From the NCBI RefSeq assembly GCF_024498075.1, contig NZ_JANHOF010000006.1, positions 1 to 64,000 on the forward strand: a stretch of 64,000 nucleotides of DNA, written 5' to 3'. Below are positions 34,214-43,720 of this stretch, piece by piece; the stretch's first letter is position 1; each line of letters begins with the position of its first letter. The DNA is from Paenibacillus mendelii. GTDB taxonomy: Bacteria; Bacillota; Bacilli; Paenibacillales; Paenibacillaceae. Made by a program: the position numbers and the translations under genes. A model generated the notes under the pieces. The model did no database searches. It was not told the origin of the DNA and worked only from the letters and a program-made list of their open reading frames with translations.

Positions 34214-37200
34214 ATGATGAGAAAATGGCTGGCCTGCTTGTGCTGCTCACTCTTTATATCCGCTACGATGCTTATTGAGGTTCCCCCGTCCAACAAGGCT
34301 TACGCAGAGGCGAACGGCGCAGCATTGTCGTTCGATCTGTCGGCCCAGGGACAAACGATTACGAACACATTTTCCGACATGAACGCATGGGATTACGAAA
34401 TCGACTGGACGACGAAAGCCGCGGGCAAACCGTCCGACTACTTTGCGACGAACTATCCGTTCGTGAAGAACGTGCAGTTCATGACGGCGACAGGTGGCTG
34501 CTATAACGGCTTTCCCGGCTGTTACACCGACCGCGACCTGTTCGTCAACCCCGCCGACCGGACGAATTTGACGGATTACGATTTTTCGAGACTGATCGGT
34601 GCGCTGCATAACGTAGTCGATCAGGGGCTGAAGCCGCATATTAAAACCGGCAATATTCCGATTAAATATTCGAACGATCCGACAATCGGCGTGATGGAGG
34701 CCAATCTGAGGCCGCCGAGCGACTACAATCAGTACTACAACTACATTAAAGCACTCGCGGACGCGCTCATCACCGAATTCGGTATAAACGAGGTGAAGAC
34801 GTGGACATGGGGCGTCTTTACCGAATACGAGAATCCCGAATGGTTCGACGACGGCATAAGTGCCGCTTCGACGAAAACCGCCTTCTTCAAAATCTATGAT
34901 TATACGGTTGCGGCGCTGGAGGCGGCGATCGGCAAAGATAACCTGACCGTAGGCGCCCACAGCATGACCGTGACGGAGGGACTCTGGGATGAGCTCGAAT
35001 TTATCGATCACGTCGCGGGAGTGGGACCAAGCGGTGTGAATTACAAGACGGGCAAGCGTGGAACGCAAATCGATTTTCTGACCGCGTCCTTCTACGACTT
35101 CAAGCCCGGCGTTAAGATGGGTGGCGGGAAGAGCCTGATCGATACGATCGGCACGCTCCGCAACCGCGCGGTTGCAAACGGCCTGACGAATTTGAAATAT
35201 GGCATCGATGAAGGGCGCATCAACTCCGGCCCCGATTCCAAAGCGCTCTATTCGCGCATCGTGGCACACAGCTTCCAGGCTTCTTCGGATGCCAAGCAAT
35301 TCAAACTGATGAACGACTGGGATATCGACTGGTTTGCGGCATGGGGGCTGAGTACGGAAGCGATATGGGGCGGCGTTCCGGCTGTCAGCACGCATATCGC
35401 TAACCTAGGCTACCGCATGGTCGGCGACAATCAGCTGGACGGCAGCTTCTCGGGCACAACGAACGATCCATCTAATGAGGTAGACGGCATCGGCGGTTAT
35501 AACGGGGCGACAGGTACCGTTCACTTCATGGCGTATAACCATAATAACGATATGAACAGCACGACCGGCGAGACGCCTGCCATTACGATTCGCAATATCG
35601 CGCCGATCACCGGCAATTCCGTGACGGTCAAGCAGTGGATTGTGGACGACACGCACGGCAACTTCTGGCCGACCTGGTGGAGCGACAAGGCCAACCGTGG
35701 GTTGACGGACGCATCCTATTCCTGGTCGAAGTATACGATGGAAGTGCCGAAGAGCTTGAAGCAGCAGGCGGACAGGGACTACTGGTATTCCCGGGAAGCA
35801 GCCTATAAAGCGCTGGCAGCGTTGACTCCGACGACGACAACGGTGGAAGTCAAAGGCAATATGCTGACGCTGACTCCGGCGCTCGATCACCACGGTGTCG
35901 TATTCTACGAGATTACGAATGCCCGCAGCGTAGGTACGACGATGACTGATGACATGGATGATTGGAGCAAAACCCATGCGCACAGTTCGGGGCTTGCGCT
36001 CGATAAATCCAATGCATCCGCATTGGGCGATACCAGCCGTGCGATGCGGACAAACACGGCCAATTCGGCGCAATCGATCATATACCGCTTCGACGGTGCA
36101 ACCCGGTTCAAGCTGACCGGATTGTTCGCTACCGATGAAGAGCCGGTTATTAGCAACTTTAAGTTCTATACCTCGCCGAACGGTACGACGTGGACACCGC
36201 ATGACGGATGGGGCTACGCGGATACGCCGATCAATGGCGGTTACTGGACCAAACGAATCTATACGCTGACCCAGCTTCCGGCCGGGACCAACTTTATGAA
36301 GGTCGAGTTTCCAACCCAAGGCAAGGCTGCGTACAACCCGCAAGTCGGTCAGGTACAAATCTCTGACGTTCCGTGGAACTCGGCGACGATCATTGATGAT
36401 ATGAATGATTGGACGAAAACAAGCATGCATAGCTCGGGCCTATATTTCGATACGGCGCACGGCGCTGCGTTGGGAGATCCCAGCCGCGTAACAAGAAGCA
36501 CTACGAACGCCAGCGTCCCTGAATATGTGGTGTATCGCAGCGAAGCGTCCGATATTCAACTGACCGGGTTGTTCGCGACGGATCAGGAGCCGGGCATCCA
36601 TAACTTTAAATTCTATACCGCTCCGGACGGCGTCACCTGGGAGCAGCAGCAAGGGTGGCAGTACACGGATTCGCCGATTAACGACGGTGCTTGGACCAAG
36701 CGCGTCTATACGCTCGGCAAGCTTCCGATCGGTACACAATTCGTGAAGGTGGAATTTCCGACGGGAGGAGCGTTGACGTACAGCCCGCAGCTCAGTCAAG
36801 TGAAGCTCAATACGGCTTCCTTGGTTAACTTTGCAAGGGATGCGGCTGCATCTGCATCGAATACGGACACGGCGAACGGTTATGCCGCCGACAAAATTAA
36901 CGATGGCGCCGCAACGACGGATTGGAGCGGGTGGGCCACCGACGGAACACCGCTTCCGCAGTGGGTACAGCTCGACTTCGGCTCGGCGAAGACGTTCAGC
37001 CGTGTCGAGCTGTACACGACGACGGGCTATGCCATTAAGGATTACCAGATCCAATACTGGAACGGCTCGGCATGGGTGGATTGCCTTCCGGCGATTACGG
37101 GGAATACGTTCGATCACCGTACCCATACCTTCTCGTCGGTAACCGGCTCGAAGCTGAGAATTGTTGGCACGAGCGGCCCCGCCATCCAGCCGGAGTATAT

Positions 37201-37234
37201 CCGAATTAACGAGATCGAAGTATATAGCGATTAG
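34214..37234 (+). CDS. Large secreted glycoside-hydrolase-like protein with duplicated domain and F5/8C module
   Basis: Signal peptide with probable cut after AYA (about residue 32). Residues about 40-440 look like a TIM-barrel glycosidase of GH39/clan-A type, with candidate acid/base Glu in VFTEYENPEW and nucleophile Glu in YGIDEGRI. A beta-rich part follows to about 575. Two homologous ~140-residue repeats come next (about 577-715 and 725-860), each beginning DDM(D/N)DW and ending with a KVEFPT strand. A discoidin/F5/8 type C carbohydrate-binding domain forms the C-terminus (about 870-1005). ATG 34214 or 34217, AAAGGGG upstream. Last gene of locus A; presumably cleaves the polymer outside the cell. 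Family assignment is tentative. Confidence 0.7.
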   Translation: MMRKWLACLCCSLFISATMLIEVPPSNKAYAEANGAALSFDLSAQGQTITNTFSDMNAWDYEIDWTTKAAGKPSDYFATNYPFVKNVQFMTATGGCYNGFPGCYTDRDLFVNPADRTNLTDYDFSRLIGALHNVVDQGLKPHIKTGNIPIKYSNDPTIGVMEANLRPPSDYNQYYNYIKALADALITEFGINEVKTWTWGVFTEYENPEWFDDGISAASTKTAFFKIYDYTVAALEAAIGKDNLTVGAHSMTVTEGLWDELEFIDHVAGVGPSGVNYKTGKRGTQIDFLTASFYDFKPGVKMGGGKSLIDTIGTLRNRAVANGLTNLKYGIDEGRINSGPDSKALYSRIVAHSFQASSDAKQFKLMNDWDIDWFAAWGLSTEAIWGGVPAVSTHIANLGYRMVGDNQLDGSFSGTTNDPSNEVDGIGGYNGATGTVHFMAYNHNNDMNSTTGETPAITIRNIAPITGNSVTVKQWIVDDTHGNFWPTWWSDKANRGLTDASYSWSKYTMEVPKSLKQQADRDYWYSREAAYKALAALTPTTTTVEVKGNMLTLTPALDHHGVVFYEITNARSVGTTMTDDMDDWSKTHAHSSGLALDKSNASALGDTSRAMRTNTANSAQSIIYRFDGATRFKLTGLFATDEEPVISNFKFYTSPNGTTWTPHDGWGYADTPINGGYWTKRIYTLTQLPAGTNFMKVEFPTQGKAAYNPQVGQVQISDVPWNSATIIDDMNDWTKTSMHSSGLYFDTAHGAALGDPSRVTRSTTNASVPEYVVYRSEASDIQLTGLFATDQEPGIHNFKFYTAPDGVTWEQQQGWQYTDSPINDGAWTKRVYTLGKLPIGTQFVKVEFPTGGALTYSPQLSQVKLNTASLVNFARDAAASASNTDTANGYAADKINDGAATTDWSGWATDGTPLPQWVQLDFGSAKTFSRVELYTTTGYAIKDYQIQYWNGSAWVDCLPAITGNTFDHRTHTFSSVTGSKLRIVGTSGPAIQPEYIRINEIEVYSD

Positions 37235-37268
37235 CGGTATTCAAGGCGATTGACGGCCGAAAACCGGG

Positions 37269-37302
37269 AACCTCCCCCAGCTTGCGCTGCGGGGAGGTTT
37301 TT
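37269..37302 (+). terminator. Terminator of locus A operon
   Basis: AACCTCCCC / GGGGAGGTT stem with a 13-nt loop, followed by TTTTT. Confidence 0.9.
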
Positions 37303-37308
37303 GACATG

Positions 37309-37533
37309 CTATCGTTGACGAATCCCATAGGTTAGGGGAAACGAAGCATAATAATAGAATAAAACCCAGATCATCTCCGCATAGAATGCCAGATCCTTCT
37401 GGGGAACTGACATACGAATCATTCCGCTTCCATCTTCGTTAACATCGATGTGACGGTTGAACCTGCCCTTAGGCTCCAGCTTTCTAACCCCATCAGGGGT
37501 CAAGCTGACGGCGAATCTTTTACACGAATCCAA
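37309..37533 (-). pseudogene. C-terminal relic, WYL-regulator-like
   Basis: 74-codon open stretch. RFAVSLTPDGVRKLEPKGRF and GSGMIRMSVPQKDLAFYAEMIW resemble the C-terminal half of WYL-domain transcription factors. No HTH or WYL core is upstream; the DinB gene starts there instead. No ribosome site. Probably the end of a deleted gene. Confidence 0.35.
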
Positions 37534-37690
37534 GGGGCTTCTTTGTATTTTCTAGCTGCCGGCGTCGGTCATGCGGAGCGCTGCCTTGGCTGTTCGACAT
37601 AGGCGCTCGGCGAAAATTAGAAACAGCACCGACTCGAACTTTAGGACAAGCTTAAGTTGGACGCTGCTAAGCTTCATTATTTGATGAAAG

Positions 37691-38164
37691 TCAAACAGTC
37701 CATGAACCTTGCATTTTACGGATGAAGATGATCTGACCTGTATGGTAGATATCGTGGAGGACAAGGTCCGATACCCATTGGTAAATCGTAACCCCGTCTA
37801 GTTCGCTCAGTAGTTCTTGGTCGCTCATCATTGAAAGCTTCTCACGAATGCGCGTATGTATATGCTTCAAATTTGCTATGGTTTCCTGCCACTCTTCCTC
37901 GGTAATAACACCGGTGTCCGTATTAAAACTTGTGTCTATTGATGGAGCGTCTGTTGTGCTCGCCAGGCTGGACAGCAACTGAACCTTATAGAAAATGATG
38001 TGGTTGACCAGTTCCTTGATTGTATTCATCTCTTTCCCATCCGCTCTCCAGCATGCCTGTACAGCAGTTAACCCTTGCAGTCCACGTTCAAGCGGGGGAT
38101 ACCAGCCGCTTTCCTTGTCAAAGCAGGCATCCCACTTACTTACTAGTTTCTCTGTTGTCATCAT
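37691..38164 (-). CDS. DinB-family protein
   Basis: 157 aa four-helix bundle of the DinB/YfiT group, with candidate metal-binding His residues in LVNHIIFYK and VLHDIYHTGQI (the H-x3-H of this family). ATG 38164 is 8 nt after GGAGG and preferred to an in-frame ATG at 38179 that overlaps that site. Members are metal-dependent thiol transferases or of unknown function, often induced by DNA damage or stress. Transcribed divergently from tetR, with a strong promoter and a palindromic operator near its start, so it is a likely target of that repressor. Confidence 0.85.
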   Translation of the reverse strand: MMTTEKLVSKWDACFDKESGWYPPLERGLQGLTAVQACWRADGKEMNTIKELVNHIIFYKVQLLSSLASTTDAPSIDTSFNTDTGVITEEEWQETIANLKHIHTRIREKLSMMSDQELLSELDGVTIYQWVSDLVLHDIYHTGQIIFIRKMQGSWTV

Positions 38165-38224
38165 TTGATCTACCTCCATTTTTTAAAAAGATAAGACAGA
38201 CTATGTTAAGCACGGTGAAAAAAT

Positions 38225-38240
38225 GGTACAGATCTGTACC
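38225..38240. promoter_or_regulatory. Operator 1 (putative TetR-type repressor site)
   Basis: Perfect 16-bp palindrome GGTACAGATCTGTACC, starting about 11 nt downstream of the dinB -10 (minus strand), i.e. over the transcription start. A near copy lies at 38345. Confidence 0.75.
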
Positions 38241-38250
38241 GTTAATGACG

Positions 38251-38279
38251 ATCATACATTCATATGAAAATCTTGTCAA
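38251..38279 (-). promoter_or_regulatory. Sigma-A promoter of the dinB-like gene
   Basis: On the minus strand TTGACA (38279-38274), 17 nt, TATGAT (38256-38251): a near-consensus promoter pointing to the DinB gene. Confidence 0.8.
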
Positions 38280-38310
38280 ATCTGATCTTTTGTTTAAATA
38301 CCTAATAAAA

Positions 38311-38339
38311 TTGACAATACACACCCTGTTGGGTATTCT
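38311..38339 (+). promoter_or_regulatory. Sigma-A promoter of tetR-glycosylase
   Basis: TTGACA (38311-38316), 17 nt, TATTCT (38334-38339), 65 nt before the repressor start. Confidence 0.78.
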
Positions 38340-38344
38340 TAAAA

Positions 38345-38360
38345 GGGACATATCTGTACC
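38345..38360. promoter_or_regulatory. Operator 2 (putative TetR-type repressor site)
   Basis: GGGACATATCTGTACC, 14 of 16 identical to operator 1, beginning 5 nt after the tetR -10, over the expected transcription start. Points to autorepression. Confidence 0.7.
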
Positions 38361-38403
38361 TTTTGTACGGCAGATCTAATCTATTGAAATGACAGGTGAT
38401 TTC

Positions 38404-38997
38404 ATGCCAAAAGAGACAGCGAAAAATCGAATTCTTCGTGTGGCATCGGATTTGTTTTACAGAGAGGGTATCCGAGCTATCGGAATTGACCGTATTATAC
38501 TTGAATCGGGTGTTGCCAAATCGAGCTTCTATCGAAATTTTGCGTCTAAAGACGATTTGGTTGCAGCTTATTTGGAATATCACCAAGATTTGAATGCAAA
38601 GGATTTGGATGAAGTGCAACGTCAACATCCGAATTCAAACGCCATGCAGTTACACGCTCTTATAGACAAATTTGTGGAGAAGATGAAAACACCCGGATAT
38701 CGGGGTTGTCCTTTCGCAAATACAACAGTCGAATTTCCGGACTCCTCCCATGACAATCATATAAAGGCGGTCAAAGGCACGGATGAAAATTGGAATCGCA
38801 TCGCGATATTAGCAGAAAAAGCTGGCGCTGCCCGCCCATTGGAGCTGGCAGAATTATTGCGTATGTTATGTAATGGGGCAATTATGCTCTCTTACATGAA
38901 AAAGCATGATTTCAACCCTGATCTTTTCTCAGCAACGGCTCACACGCTCGTTGATTCCCACTTGTTCAGCTGGACTGTATCAAGAAAGGATGATTAA
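38404..38997 (+). CDS. TetR-family transcriptional regulator
   Basis: 197 aa. The N-terminal HTH (residues 8-54) shows the TetR pattern RILRVASDLFYREGIRAIG, then IILESGVAKSSFYRNFASKDDLV. The C-terminal ligand domain is of the TetR_C type common in regulators of electrophile or drug response. ATG 38404 has AGGTGAT 5 nt upstream; ATG 38389 lies before that site and would place it inside the coding region. It overlaps or abuts the glycosylase gene (one operon). Probably represses itself and the divergent DinB gene through the two shared palindromes. Confidence 0.88.
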   Translation: MPKETAKNRILRVASDLFYREGIRAIGIDRIILESGVAKSSFYRNFASKDDLVAAYLEYHQDLNAKDLDEVQRQHPNSNAMQLHALIDKFVEKMKTPGYRGCPFANTTVEFPDSSHDNHIKAVKGTDENWNRIAILAEKAGAARPLELAELLRMLCNGAIMLSYMKKHDFNPDLFSATAHTLVDSHLFSWTVSRKDD

Positions 38998-38998
38998 C

Positions 38999-39637
38999 TT
39001 GCAATATATTTTCGATATTCATCCATACAGCCATGGTGTACGTAATCTATGCAACAACGACCCTCTGCTGGACAAGCTGATAAATCGGATCGGAAACATC
39101 CGCATCCCCGTTCAGCAGGATGGATTTATTTACCTGGTAAGATCGTTAATCGGCCAACAACTCTCTTCTAAAGCCGCTGGGACGATCTTCCGCCGAGTTG
39201 AACAGCTATGCGGGACTATAACGCCGGATACCCTCCTAGCCGCATCTGAGGAGAGCCTGCGTTCAGCGGGATTATCTAAGAATAAGCTCAGCTATGTCAG
39301 GAACATCGCAGAGTGGGTGAGAGAAGGTTCAATCGATTTTTCTGCGTTTCGAGACATGGACGATGAGGAAGTCATTCATTTATTGGTCTCCATAAATGGT
39401 ATTGGCCGATGGACTGCAGAGATGTTTCTCATTTTCTATTTGGGAAGGCAGGATGTTTTGTCTTTTGGGGACAGGGGACTTAATCGTGCTGCGGAGTGGC
39501 TATATGCATCTGAAGAGAACGACAGCAAATCTCAATTGCAGCGGAAACATGTTGAATGGAAGCCTTATTCTTCTATCGCATCCCTATACCTCTGGGAGGC
39601 AGTCAATATCGGTTTGGTTCACACTGAACATGCTTAA
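38999..39637 (+). CDS. DNA-3-methyladenine glycosylase, AlkA-like (HhH-GPD)
   Basis: Base-excision repair enzyme that removes alkylated bases. The HhH-GPD fold is visible: YLVRSLIGQQLSSKAAGTIF, hairpin SINGIGRWTAEMFLIF, and catalytic Asp158 in VLSFGDRGL. About 212 aa, lacking the N-terminal AlkA domain, like the short bacterial forms. The start is ambiguous: TTG 38999 lies 8 nt after AGAAAGGA, whereas ATG 38990 overlaps that site. It overlaps or nearly abuts tetR, so it is coexpressed with the repressor, giving a possible alkylation- or electrophile-response unit together with the DinB-like protein. Confidence 0.85.
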   Translation: MQYIFDIHPYSHGVRNLCNNDPLLDKLINRIGNIRIPVQQDGFIYLVRSLIGQQLSSKAAGTIFRRVEQLCGTITPDTLLAASEESLRSAGLSKNKLSYVRNIAEWVREGSIDFSAFRDMDDEEVIHLLVSINGIGRWTAEMFLIFYLGRQDVLSFGDRGLNRAAEWLYASEENDSKSQLQRKHVEWKPYSSIASLYLWEAVNIGLVHTEHA

Positions 39638-39728
39638 ACTGGAGTGAACCGGCTGCAGCGTTGATCGCTGACGCGACGCCTGAGTTACCGTGCTTTTGTG
39701 AAGGAGCTAGTTGTAATATTTGTCGAAC

Positions 39729-39766
39729 GAAGAGGAGTGTGGGACGCGGTTCCCGCGCTCCTCTTT
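39729..39766 (+). terminator. Possible terminator after the glycosylase gene
   Basis: AAGAGGAG...CGCGG and CCGCG..CTCCTCTT form an interrupted hairpin followed by TTTG; weak T-run. Confidence 0.45.
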
Positions 39767-39794
39767 GAATACTGGCGAACCATCCTGCCAACAT

Positions 39795-39986
39795 CTTGAT
39801 GTCCGGTTAACTCCTCTAGTTAAACTTGAGGATGCGTATCATGGCATCGTCGTGTTCAAAGCAGAAGGGAATTTGGATCAAGTGCCTTACAGCAATGAAC
39901 TCACGATTGTCTTCGAATTTGAGCATGACCGTATCCAATCCTTCCGTGAATATGTGGGTTCTAAGCAATATTTATTGCTTGTATAG
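39795..39986 (+). pseudogene. SnoaL/NTF2-like protein, C-terminal relic
   Basis: LEDAYHGIVVFKAEGNLDQV, then SNELTIVFEFEHDRIQSFREYVG, is the C-terminal sheet of SnoaL-like NTF2-fold proteins. The N-terminal half is missing; a hairpin and non-family sequence stand in its place. The rest of 39987-40159 shows only an imperfect GCCGA/TCGGC hairpin near 40080-40126. Confidence 0.5.
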
Positions 39987-40159
39987 CATGAACTGCACGA
40001 GGAACAAAGCGTGAAGCGGGTAGGTGCTGCTGAGTAAAGTGTCCCTTAACAAGGGACCGTCTGCCATACACGGCATACTAAGCCGATGAAAATCAGGTGC
40101 CCGCTGCTTGATGTTCGTCGGCTTTTCTTTGGTCGGGCAAGTTTGTCATAGTCCGACAA

Positions 40160-41005
40160 TCAAGGAATCGCCGTTCGCTGCTTCGCCCGGTATTGGGCCG
40201 GCGTCGAGCCGAAGCGCTTGGAGAAAGTTTTATAAAAGTAGCTGAGGCTGGCGAAGCCGCAATCCATGCAGATATCGAGAATGCCGGCTTCGTCATGTGC
40301 AAGCGACAGAGCGGCGTAAGACAGCCGCTGCTCGTTAATCCATTCCGTCGGCGTCATCCCGAAATGCTTCTTCATCTCCCGGCAGACATGTTCGGCCGTA
40401 TACGGGGCAAGCCGGTAAAAGGCGGCGGTTCCTTCCGCGAAACACTCCCTCTTGCGCATATCGGCGAGCAGCTCGTTCAACCATCCCGGCGCATCCGGTC
40501 CGGACTCCTGGCGGGAAGGAACGAGGAGCTGCAGAATAGCCGCCAGCATGCTCCTTGCAAGTGCACGAGTCGCCGCTTGGTTACCGGCGTGCGTTCCGCC
40601 AATCCTTTCATAATAACGAATGATCGCCCTCATATCCTCCGTGCCAAGCATCCGGGAAGGGGGCAATGCAGCTTCATTCAAGCCGGCTGAATCGATACCT
40701 TCGCCTAGGTAGGCAAAAGCGGAATGCATCATGGATACGCGAAAGTTGATGTTAAGGAGCTCGACCTCCTCATCTTCAAACCGTTCATAGCTGTGAACGT
40801 CATGCGGGCGTATGAATACAAGCGTTCCTGCGCGGAGCGTTTGGCGGACGCCATTCACAACGTGATATACCGTCCCTTCCGTCACCAGGAAGCATTCATA
40901 AAAATCGTGATCGTGGGTAATGGTCCAATATTTCAGTTTACGGTGATAAAAAAACGCCGTCTCCAGCTCCGAATCGATTAAATCATCCGCCTTCAAATTT
41001 AGCAT
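40160..41005 (-). CDS. AraC-family regulator (cupin sensor)
   Basis: 281 aa: N-terminal cupin-like ligand domain (HDHDFYECFLVTEG; HDVHSYERF) and C-terminal double HTH (MKKHFGMTPTEWINEQRLSYAA, DICMDCGFASLSYFYKTFSKRFGSTPAQYR). GAGGAG 10 nt before the ATG. Divergent from the beta-mannosidase gene across 133 nt, hence its probable regulator. Confidence 0.9.
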   Translation of the reverse strand: MLNLKADDLIDSELETAFFYHRKLKYWTITHDHDFYECFLVTEGTVYHVVNGVRQTLRAGTLVFIRPHDVHSYERFEDEEVELLNINFRVSMMHSAFAYLGEGIDSAGLNEAALPPSRMLGTEDMRAIIRYYERIGGTHAGNQAATRALARSMLAAILQLLVPSRQESGPDAPGWLNELLADMRKRECFAEGTAAFYRLAPYTAEHVCREMKKHFGMTPTEWINEQRLSYAALSLAHDEAGILDICMDCGFASLSYFYKTFSKRFGSTPAQYRAKQRTAIP

Positions 41006-41138
41006 TCTCTCTCCTCCTCGCTGGCTCTATTATATCAATAGAGAGCAAATCTGAATCAATCTAAACGGAGAAATGTTGTGTGATCTCGTGATAGCTTATC
41101 AATATAAAGTAATCATCGAACAAGGGAGAGGCTGACTC

Positions 41139-43691
41139 ATGAGAATGGAGTTGAACTTGGATTGGCGGCTTACCGGGGAAGATCTATCATGCGGTCCTGC
41201 GAAAGCTCAGATCGTAAGAGTTAAGCGCGCGGATTGGTTGACTGTACCATCACTGCCATGCGATATTCATATGCCTTTGATCGAGCATGGGCTGATTAAG
41301 GAGCCGCTTGTCGCGGACAATTGCTTCGAGAGCGAATGGACGGAGAAGAAATCTTGGTGGTTCGCCAAAGATTTTCAGGTCACGACCGACGTTCTTCAGC
41401 GGGAACGAGTCACACTTCATATCGAATCGCTTGATTCCGAGGCCGATATTTGGCTGAACGGCATTCATCTCGGCCACCATCGCAGCGCCTTTTACCCGTT
41501 TACAGCAGATGTCCGAGAGCTGCTGACCGAAGGGGATAACGATCTGTTAATCCGCCTAACCTCAGGGCTTGAGCACGTGTCCGAACAGGATATCGTCATG
41601 ACGGAAGGCACATTGGCGAAGATGGAGAACGAGGCGATCGGCAAGCGGGGAGACGAACGGCGCGCCAACGTCAGAAAAGCACAATTCGTCTATGGCTGGG
41701 ACTGGGGGCCGCGCGTGGCGACATGCGGAATCGCGGGCGGCGTATGGCTGGATGCGCAGAGCGAGGTTCGCATCCGGAGCATTAGCGCGGTAACGGTGTC
41801 CGTGCAGCCAAGCGCATTCGTCCGGTTTGAGGTGGAGGCGGACAACGCTCATCCTTTTCAAACCAGGGAAGCGGAGCTGATCGTGGAGCTGCTGGGACCA
41901 GACAGTCAGGTTGCTGCCAAGCTTTCGAAGCAAGTATGCCTTCGCTCAGGCTTTAATTATCTGGATCTTGAAGCGAATATTCCCGATGCTGCGCTTTGGT
42001 GGCCGAACGGTATGGGGGATCAGCCGCTGTACACGGTTCGAGCGTCAATCCGCGCAAGCGGAGAAATCATGGCATACCCCGAGTTCAAATTCGGTATCCG
42101 TACGATTGCTCTTAACACGGAGCCGATTGCGGCAATTGACGGCAGTCCGGCAGGCGAACAGGAGCGGCAGTTCACGTTCGAGGTGAACGGCGTACAGGTA
42201 TTTGCCAAAGGGGGCAACTGGATTCCAGCCGACTCGGTCGTCTCTCGTGTCAGCGACGATAAATATGCTACGCTTGTTCGCGAAGCCCGGGAAGCGAACT
42301 TCAACATGCTGCGAATATGGGGCGGCGGGATATATGAGAGGGACATTTTCTATGAGAAATGCGACGAGTACGGCATTCTAATCTGGCATGATTTCATGTT
42401 CTCCTGCGGCAAATATCCGGATCATCTGCCTTGGTTCCGGGAGGAGACGGCGCGCGAAATCGACTACCAGACCCGGAGGCTCCGCAACCACGCTTCGCTT
42501 GCGCTCTGGTGCGGCAACAACGAGAATCACTGGGGCTTCGACGAGTGGTGGAACGGATCGCGCCATCCAAGGTTCTACGGGGGAGCCGTTATCTATAACG
42601 AGATCGCACCCGAGCTCATTCGCAAAAACTGCCCGCATATTCCGTATTGGAACAGCTCGCCATATGGCGGCCAGCAGCCGAACGGGAATGCTTCCGGCGA
42701 CAGGCATCATTGGAATGACGGGACGATGAGTCCGGATATGCAGCGGCGGATTACGCCCGAGATCTATGACGAGGTGCAGGCCAAATTCGTCTCTGAGTAT
42801 GGCTATATCGGACCATGCCGCCTCTCCAGCATCGAAACCTACTTCGGCGGCGCCGAAATTGACACGAACAGCCGTACTTGGGCCCTCCATACGAACACAT
42901 TCGAAAAGGATACCGTGCTTGCCGGAATCCGCAAGCACTATGTGGAACGGGATGACCTGACCCTGGACGAATATCTGCTGTACGCGGGCCTGTGCCAAAG
43001 TCTGATGTACGCCTATTCGCTGGAATCGATCCGCAGCAAAACGTTCTGCTCCGGCGCGTTGTTCTGGATGTACAACGATTGCTGGGGAGAGGTCGGCTGG
43101 ACCATCATCGACTACTATCTAAAGAGAAAGCTGTCCTACTATGGCGTCAAACGCGCCTTCGCACCCCAGAAGCTGATCTTGCGGGAGCAGGAGGGCATGG
43201 TGGAGATCACAGCCATGAACGAGACAGATGCGCCGATCCGGGAGACGCTTGAATGCGGGTTTCTGTCCTTCGACGGCAGCATCCGCAAGACCGCTTCGGT
43301 CGATGTCGTCATTCCGGCCCGTTACCGCGGCGTCATTCACCGCTTTGCGATAGACGCCGGCGCCGAAGGCGGTCTCTATGCGGCTATTCCCGTTCAGCAC
43401 CCGGATCGGCTGCAGCCCGCGGTTCTTCGTCCCGGAGATTTCCGGACATTGGCGCTGCCGGAAGCCCGCGTCCGCATCACGGAAATCCTAAACGACGGGG
43501 ATGATCTGCACGTCACCGTCTCCGCTGATACGTTTGTCCACGCCGTCCACTTTGACCTGCCGGACAGCGTTCGTCTGAGTGACCATTACTTTGACCTGCT
43601 GCCAGGCGAGTCGCGGACGGTAACGATTTACGATTGGTCGATGGAGCGGGAAGCGGGGCCGCTGGATGTTCAATTTGTCAGTCCTCGATGA
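41139..43691 (+). CDS. Beta-mannosidase, glycoside hydrolase family 2
   Basis: 850 aa cytoplasmic enzyme (no signal peptide) releasing mannose from beta-mannosides. GH2 order: sugar-binding jelly roll about 1-190 (WFAKDF, LHIESLDSEADIWLNG), immunoglobulin-like domain, TIM barrel with the family motif MLRIWGGGIYE, acid/base Glu462 in WCGNNEN and nucleophile Glu553 in FVSEYGYIG, then C-terminal beta domains. GGGAGAGG lies 7 nt before the ATG. Its product would be mannose from manno-oligosaccharides; the adjacent AraC gene is the likely activator. Confidence 0.92.
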   Translation: MRMELNLDWRLTGEDLSCGPAKAQIVRVKRADWLTVPSLPCDIHMPLIEHGLIKEPLVADNCFESEWTEKKSWWFAKDFQVTTDVLQRERVTLHIESLDSEADIWLNGIHLGHHRSAFYPFTADVRELLTEGDNDLLIRLTSGLEHVSEQDIVMTEGTLAKMENEAIGKRGDERRANVRKAQFVYGWDWGPRVATCGIAGGVWLDAQSEVRIRSISAVTVSVQPSAFVRFEVEADNAHPFQTREAELIVELLGPDSQVAAKLSKQVCLRSGFNYLDLEANIPDAALWWPNGMGDQPLYTVRASIRASGEIMAYPEFKFGIRTIALNTEPIAAIDGSPAGEQERQFTFEVNGVQVFAKGGNWIPADSVVSRVSDDKYATLVREAREANFNMLRIWGGGIYERDIFYEKCDEYGILIWHDFMFSCGKYPDHLPWFREETAREIDYQTRRLRNHASLALWCGNNENHWGFDEWWNGSRHPRFYGGAVIYNEIAPELIRKNCPHIPYWNSSPYGGQQPNGNASGDRHHWNDGTMSPDMQRRITPEIYDEVQAKFVSEYGYIGPCRLSSIETYFGGAEIDTNSRTWALHTNTFEKDTVLAGIRKHYVERDDLTLDEYLLYAGLCQSLMYAYSLESIRSKTFCSGALFWMYNDCWGEVGWTIIDYYLKRKLSYYGVKRAFAPQKLILREQEGMVEITAMNETDAPIRETLECGFLSFDGSIRKTASVDVVIPARYRGVIHRFAIDAGAEGGLYAAIPVQHPDRLQPAVLRPGDFRTLALPEARVRITEILNDGDDLHVTVSADTFVHAVHFDLPDSVRLSDHYFDLLPGESRTVTIYDWSMEREAGPLDVQFVSPR

Positions 43692-43720
43692 TCGCTAGAA
43701 CCATAAACAGCGTAGTATGG

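Noticed and set aside
34247-36430. Two long minus-strand open frames (382 and 341 codons) opposite the secreted hydrolase gene
   Set aside because: They are antisense to a well-supported gene, Arg/Val-rich as expected from a GC-rich complementary frame, and have no ribosome site or domain pattern.
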